The notes under the pieces: generated by a model
Databases searched by the model: none
What the model was told of the DNA's origin: nothing
What the model saw: the letters and a program-made list of their open reading frames with translations, nothing else
In this document: positions 58,071 to 64,000 of the stretch, piece by piece
How the letters are laid out: the number at the start of each line of letters is the position of its first letter
Position numbering within the stretch: position 1 is the stretch's first letter
Translations under genes and position numbers: made by a program
Assembly (NCBI GenBank): GCA_916613615.1
Contig: OU744725.1
Coordinates: 57,048,575 to 57,112,574, forward strand
Source of the DNA: Steromphala cineraria
Lineage: Eukaryota > Mollusca > Gastropoda > Trochida > Trochidae
Direction: 5' to 3'
Length of the DNA: 64,000 nt

Positions 58071-59540
58071 GGTCACAGTACAGTATGAACACATTTGACA
58101 GTTATTTATTCATCACTTGGGTAAGAGATACCAAACTCAAATTTCAAATAATGTGAATGAACTTTCGAATCTAGACCCCCTGCCTATTTTTGGCGGATGC
58201 CAGAAAAATGTACATATCAATTTAGTCCCTAAACTAAATTTAGGAAATTTCCCAAAATAATTCTATACGTTACCTTATACATTCTCATTGCTTCCACAAT
58301 GTATTGTTTTTGTTAAGCACCAGTAAATTGCGAATCAATCAATGTAACATGCAATTCACATGTAGATTACATGTACACTTGCAGGTTTTATACATGTAGT
58401 AAGGAAGACAAATACTTCAAACATGAAAAGTGAAATACCAATTAATATTTTAATGTTTTCGTTTTACATGAAATCAAAATAATCAAAATCTTAATGTCAC
58501 AGAATGAAGATACAAACCCAAGGTGTGAAAAAAACGTCTTTGTTTCAAAAGAATTATTTTGTGGGGCGTCAGTACTTGTTACGTCATGACTTGAATTAAA
58601 GTACACAATTCACCTCGTAGAATTTTATGAGAATTAATTAAACTTTCTTTAAATACTTGCCATGATGAAAAGAACAAAAAACCACGTCAAATATTATATC
58701 TTATATCGCGACAATATTGCCTTGAGAACAAATGAAAGGCAAATATAAACGCGTTATATTCAGATAAATTGTCATAAACTGTTGTCTTACCTATCAGCAA
58801 GCACTAAAGATAAATGTCAATTGTTTTCAAAATTTGAATTCTACTTTCAGTTTCAGATTGATTTAGCTTTGTAAGTGCAGCGTTAAGTAGATATCATTTT
58901 GAAAGCAAAATTCGAGATAGTTACCGTCATGTTCTTCCTCGAAACACAACGATAAAAACTAAACAAATGTATACCCTTCAAAAAAAGATACGCATAGTTG
59001 TTTTTTAATTGTTTAGATTTGTTTAAAAAAACAAATTTTATTTAAAATTATTATTTATGGCTTCACTTTAAAATCGGAGAAATGTTTGGCTAATTCGTTC
59101 GTTTGAAAACTAATAACAGTTTTGCAAAATTGTAGGAAGGGCAAAGCTTGTTGAAGTAATTATTGTTTCAAATGTTATTATTCATTTCATGAAATGAGGA
59201 CTTTCTGGATAATGTCGAAGTGGAATGGAAACCGTAATTCAAATTAAAACTTCATTTTCAAAATATCCAGTTGTCTAAAATTTGAATATTTATATGAGAA
59301 CACTATTTAGTCATTTGGGTCCTTTTTCCAGACCCATTTTCGACAAGAAGATGGTAAAACTTGTACGAAAGGGTGCCCCAAGTTCAAAATCTCCACATCC
59401 GGGTCAATTACTTACGTCGTCGTCAAAGGAACCGTTTGCCTAAAGTGTATATTTGACGAAGAGGGCTAGATATCGAACCTGTTTTGAGAGACTTCGAAAT
59501 GGGCAATCGCTGCCAATGGTGTTTTAAAAACCGGAGGGTC
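58071..59540. other. AT-rich spacer
   Basis: No gene or repeat recognised. Confidence 0.45.
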
Positions 59541-59775
59541 AATCTTTTTATCCTTAATAATAATAATAATGCACTTGTACAGCGGCTAGTTTCGAGGCTA
59601 GGCCTGCTCAACGGCGCCAGAAGAAAGAGTACATAGAGTTATTTGTTGAACAGTAGTGTTTTAAGGGACTTCTTGAAGGAGTGAACTGATTCTGCCAATT
59701 TGATGTCAATTGGAATTTCATTCCAGAGTCTAGGAGCATACACAGAGAAAGCATTCTCAGCAAGCTTGTAATCCT
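59541..59775 (+). repeat. Dispersed repeat after an AAT microsatellite
   Basis: Starts with AATAATAATAATAATGCAC and continues through TTAAGGGACTTCTTGAAGGAG and GGAATTTCATTCCAGAGTCT. This pattern resembles a dispersed repeat common in marine invertebrate genomes, probably SINE-derived. The class is from memory and not certain. Confidence 0.5.
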
Positions 59776-59957
59776 TAGGAAATTATTGCTTGATGATGAG
59801 TCACAATTTCATCCAAAACTGTGAGATGAAAAACAGAGTTCTCAGTAGTGTTTACTGCCGTTAAATTGGACATTTGACCTATAATTTTATTTGAAAGGTC
59901 AATAAATTCGTTTGAGAGGGTTTGCCATATATAATATCAAGCACAAAAGCCCTGCTG

Positions 59958-60520
59958 AACTAAACTCATGTCCAAAAGAAACGATACCATACAAATCCCA
60001 AAATAACTCAATCCACTGCAGATTAATAAGACTAAAACATAGTAATATCATTTCTTCAGTAGTCAACTTACGTCTATGCAAAATTTGGAAACATTATCTT
60101 TTCATCTTTGCGAGAAACATGCATTTGAAAAAATCACCGATCTGGAATCTAGGCGAGATAGCAGAGAGAAATTGGACACTTTCGCTTGTTTTAAAACGTT
60201 CTAGTGCAGTGACGCGTCAACGAATTTATGTCAAATAAAGTGTATTATATCAACAACATTTTTTTTGGACATAAATTCAATACTTTATCAATTTTAAAGT
60301 GAAATGACAAAAGTTGTGTTCATAAAACAATTTGAAATTTCGATTTATGCACCCCATGTACATTTGAAAAGACACAAAATCAAAAGTATCTTTTCCTGAA
60401 GAATGAAAATGTGCATACTTTTTTACAAGATACATGCCTGTTAGACACACTTAAATTCGACTCTGTCAGGTTATAGACTTTGAAAACTTGGTATCGTTTC
60501 TTTTGGACATGAGTTTAGTT
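59958..60520. repeat. 31-bp perfect inverted repeat, 500-bp loop
   Basis: AACTAAACTCATGTCCAAAAG then AAACGATACC (59958-59988) is present in perfect inverted form at 60490-60520. No wider similarity between flanks. The frames in between (59912-60238) show no domain. Confidence 0.9.
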
Positions 60521-61309
60521 GTTTTAGTAGAGTTGGACAGTAAAACTTACATCAACAATATCAACAAACGTCACAGAAAAGGAGTTTTAAAGCATGATGG
60601 CGTTCATTAACTTACAGTACGCTGTATTTTCCACAACTATATCGAGATCAAGGTCAAATTCCTGCAAAAATCTTTTAAACACAATATCTAAACCCCTTTG
60701 GAATGTAAAGGTTTTATTGACGTGCACGTCAACGTCACATTACGTTTTAGACGCTCCAATACAACGCAATGCGGGAAGGGTGGGGAAGAACATTGTAAAA
60801 GAAACTTTTTTACCTTTCCACTCATTACCAGAAATATGTCAATCAAGAATTGCTTTGAATAATAACAAAACAATAAAATGCCTTTGGCGCCAAAGTTTGG
60901 ACAAATAACAGACAAGAACAGAGCAAAATACTTATGACGACGTATTTGTCAAACCTTTGTCTACAGTTTCGTTAAAATTCACATTCTTACAAAACATATT
61001 GTGTAGTATTGTTGCTCCCTACTAAAAGTCATATATTCTAAAAAGCATGGCACACGAGTATATTTCAAAATTGTACTTGTACATGAGAACATGCATTTAC
61101 GAGTGTTTCTTTTATAAAATTTGAAAGATACTCTTCCATCTGCTACAAATAAACAGTTATACAAGGTAATAATTGCAACAACAGTATTTATTAGATGACA
61201 CAATTTTTAATACTATTATTTTTACCATAAAGAGGTTCCTATCAAGAAAACATTGCTCTTATGTGTAAGCCACTGTACACGTGTACAACCAAGACACCAC
61301 AAGTAACTA
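60521..61309. other. Spacer with a possible small minus-strand exon
   Basis: At 61142-61065 the minus strand has a good acceptor (GTTTATTTGTAG) then 25 codons (QMEEYLSNFIKETLVNACSH is the start) and a TGA. No phase-0 partner exon was found upstream, so it is not called as a gene. A 104-codon plus-strand frame at 60594-60908 has no domain. Confidence 0.3.
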
Positions 61310-61430
61310 GAATAGCGTTTGCAGGACAACGCTCTCCCTAAGCAGCCCAGAACCTGGAGGTTTCGCCTTCTTCACCCCTACTACACAACGCAAAAGCAGA
61401 GTAGCCCAAAACCTGGAGGTTCCGCCGTAT
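61310..61430 (-). mobile_element. 3' end fragment of element K, locally duplicated
   Basis: Minus strand: GGCGAAACCTCCAGGTTCTG, GGGCTGCT and CCTGCAAACGCTATTCTAG match the end of element K (41420-41495). The segment with AACCTGGAGGTT is present twice (61349 and 61413). Confidence 0.7.
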
Positions 61431-62039
61431 TCAAAAAGTTAAATTGGAGATTTTCTAGGTTATGTTACAAAACAGCTTTGAACTTTGATCTTAAATGTGA
61501 ACACGACTAAAGAATTCCTAGGGGAAACAAATTAATAGCTTAGATCTCAGAACCTTTTTTCTTATTTCAATATTTGATTAAAAGATGAACTAAACTCTTA
61601 CCTGTTTCATTTGGAATCGCCGGAAACAATTTTGTAATTATTAAAGTGTTGATAGTTTACCCGAGTGTGTGGGATAGAATGGGAGACGCCTGATTGGAGG
61701 CAATACAAATTAGTTGAAAGCATTACAGAGAAACAAAAACAGTTACTTTCAATAAACATGACATTTTGAGTGAAAATATTATAATTTTTGTTCTACAACG
61801 CTCTACCAAACCAAATTGTATCCACATAAAGCTAGACTTTGACTGTCTTTCTGACACCAATGAGTCGCTGCAATACCTTGTGTACAGGTAACAATTAACC
61901 TTGCCTTACAGGTCAATTTATTTTATCATTTATTGTAATATCTTAAAAAAGATCGACCAGGAAATTAGTTATTAATAACGTGATCAAAATCACGTACGAA
62001 CGTTCTTTTCTTTAGAATAGTTACTTCGATCTAATTCGA
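61431..62039. other. Spacer with a family Z interior remnant
   Basis: 61668-61712 (GTGTGGGATAGAATGGGAGA, CGCCTGATTGGAGGCAAT) matches the interior of family Z elements inverted. Otherwise nothing. Confidence 0.5.
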
Positions 62040-62324
62040 GCAATTGAAAGACTATGTATTCAAACTTAATGGAGCAGTAATAAATCAAATAAATAATGTA
62101 CAGTTTAGCCATGCGATTCCCTTTTCTGACACAAAATGAATTAAAGGTGTTCACACAAAATGGCCGCCAGTGAATTTTATGTGAATCTTCATACTCTGTC
62201 CTCTGACTATGAATGATTGGCGTGTGTAATGAGATTTTTGACACTGTCAAAATATTACATTTAGCATAAACTTATAATTATCAGTGAACATTTTAAAATA
62301 TAAAATTACCAAAAAACGTGCTAA
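62040..62324. mobile_element. TIR-A element, copy 9 (both ends eroded)
   Basis: From CAATTGAAAGACTATG through ATGGCCGCCAGTG to AAAAAACGTGCTA. The terminal GCCCC ends are lost. Confidence 0.8.
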
Positions 62325-63354
62325 CTGATTGAACATATTTAAAACCTTTTAACCAATGTGAAACGTACAAATGTTCCTAAAATCACTATTGAACTTCAAG
62401 CCTTTTGTCATGACGACGTAGGATACAAGAATTGACTACGCCTACGACATACATCCATAAGGTCAATTACGTTTTGAAATCACACTTGATATCGTAATGA
62501 ATAGGGCGAAAAATAAAAAGTGTCTCTTGTCAATTTGTCGTTGATATATGAGAAGTCGCTTAGACAGGTTCAACATGGCAACATCTCGAGTGGACAGAGA
62601 TCACTTACATCTAGTCAGCCTTTATCACTTGAAACACAAAAAAAAAGACATTGAGACAATACTGTTGAGAGATTTTTTTCAATGACGTTTTGATGGATTA
62701 TTTAGGGCAAAGGATTTTATTAAAGCTTTTAGCTTGCAAACGTTTTGTGTTTGCAATACTTTGTTATATTAGATAATGTGATCATCAAATTTTGAATTTA
62801 AAATATAGATTTCTTTTTGTTTTATGTAAAAAAGGACTTAACGAGCAAGTTAACTCAAGTACAAAAATAATCCCCGGATAATTGTATAACGTCAACTCTT
62901 TAAAAAAATTTTTAAAAATCTTTATTTTTGATATTACGACTTTTTACGATCATTTAATAGTACACTTCAGTGCGGTTTCAAATATCATAGTCGTTAGTAC
63001 CGGGAAAATAGGTTCTTAATAAATCTATTTTGCTTATTTGAAATGTGAAACTTTACTTTAATAAAACATTCTATATTTACTTGAACTTTAATTTCAGTTT
63101 TAATGATCTTGAAGACTTAAGCGTTGTACCCAGACGGTAATAGGAACTCTCATTCAATCTATTTTGCTAAATTGACTCTGGCATGATCATATGCATGAAA
63201 TGAAGACCCACACTATTAAATGTTATTAAATATCAACCAAGAAATGAAACATGCTCGAAACTCGTGTATTATGTTTGTAATGACTACGTTATTGTAGTTT
63301 CATTACTACTTTCATTTCACACAATCGAGTGATCGTGAGATAGCTTAATTTTCA
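62325..63354. other. AT-rich spacer
   Basis: A 36-codon plus-strand frame from an ATG in good context (CAACATGG, 62574) to 62684 is open, but nothing supports expression. Otherwise nothing recognised. Confidence 0.35.
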
Positions 63355-63890
63355 AGAACAAGAAGTTTATTTGTATATCAGGCCTTGTGGCCAAAAGTAC
63401 AATATTTTCAGTATAAATGCATTGTTTTGCGCATGTACAGGCGGCATTTCCATAAATTTACACAGGTAGATTTCGTTTTGAATACAATGCAAGATTTGTT
63501 ATTTGTTGTACATTTTTAGTTGAAAGTAATAGTGTGAATTTCTCATGAGTTGGATATGTATAATAATAGTATGGTATAAACTGTTGTCTGCTTGAGAATA
63601 GTTTGGACATTCTTATAAAAAATGAAATTCATCTTCAACTACATTATCATTACATTTCGTACATCTGATCAAGGTTTCATCAATATCAACCTTGTATCGA
63701 CGTTGTTGAATATTTAATTTATGACTTGAGCATCGTAATTTACATAGAATGCTAATAAAGTCTTTATGTTGAGATAGCTTACCCCTATAGTATAGTAGAC
63801 ATTTATCCATTTTTCTTATACGCTTCCCTGATAAACTAAGCGATAGTAAAATAATTGTAAACTCGCCAATGTCCGTCAAAGTTGTGATAA
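63355..63890 (-). mobile_element. LINE 3' end, 5'-truncated
   Basis: Minus strand: an 88-codon frame (63879-63613) ends in CTKCNDNVVEDEFHFL, the same cysteine-histidine motif as the LINE at 33055-33828. It is followed by a 3' UTR with a GGCCACAAGGCCTGATATAC hairpin and a TTGTATATC-type tail resembling that at 31440. The copy lacks everything upstream. Confidence 0.7.
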
Positions 63891-64000
63891 TAAATCGTCA
63901 AAACGAATACAAGATGACTTTATATTTTTTGTCACATTTTCACTATGTAATCTTAAAGTCGATATAATATCTGTGGAACTGAGCACATTATCGATTTAAA

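Noticed and set aside
61319..61510. 63-codon plus-strand frame with a repeated PKQPRTW-like motif
   Set aside because: The repetition is a local duplication of the element K end; not a protein repeat.

Overview
This is animal nuclear DNA, AT-rich, intron-bearing and dominated by transposable-element remains. There are no operons, rRNA genes or CRISPR arrays. The repeat repertoire points to a mollusc, most likely a gastropod: SINE-like units ending in GAGTGAG runs, DIRS and LINE pieces, many short inverted-repeat elements, and elements headed by a hairpin with tandem AGGTCA-rich or ATGGAAACCAG-rich units. No species can be named from sequence alone.

Layout. 0-4 kb: an inverted-repeat element, a 42-copy 35-bp minisatellite and a Tc1/mariner transposase relic. 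4-16 kb: many MITE-like elements flanked by TTAA (families A and B), one B copy inserted in an A copy, family F and family Z elements, a possible two-exon gene end on the minus strand (6.3-7.4 kb) and a foldback element (14-15 kb). 16.4-16.9 kb: a possible two-exon gene for a small secreted cysteine-containing peptide (minus). 17-22.5 kb: nested inverted-repeat elements (Z, G, C, I with B inside, D with a SINE inside). 23.9-24.8 kb: a decayed hAT-type transposase next to another Z element. 25.1-27.5 kb: the best host gene, the last five exons of an unrecognised minus-strand gene; all four splice junctions keep one reading frame. 28.3-30.4 kb: a hairpin-headed tandem repeat element and a long-TIR element. 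31.4-39.4 kb: LINE pieces, a RecQ-like helicase fragment and a decayed DIRS retrotransposon (gag, RT, RNase H, tyrosine recombinase, minus strand), all between two inverted arms at 31.9 and 39.3 kb. 40.2-41.5 and 44.3-44.8 kb: two more hairpin-headed elements. 45-55 kb: A, B, C and Z copies in very AT-rich DNA. 56.6 kb: a promoter-like motif cluster. 57.1-58.1 kb: a 0.9-kb pyrimidine-rich tract. 59-64 kb: a dispersed repeat, a 31-bp perfect inverted repeat, an A copy and a LINE 3' end.

Most of the window is intergenic or intronic mobile DNA. The host-gene calls come from reading splice signals and reading-frame phase by eye and need transcripts to confirm them. Every transposon coding region seen is broken, so the short elements here could move only with enzymes supplied from elsewhere.
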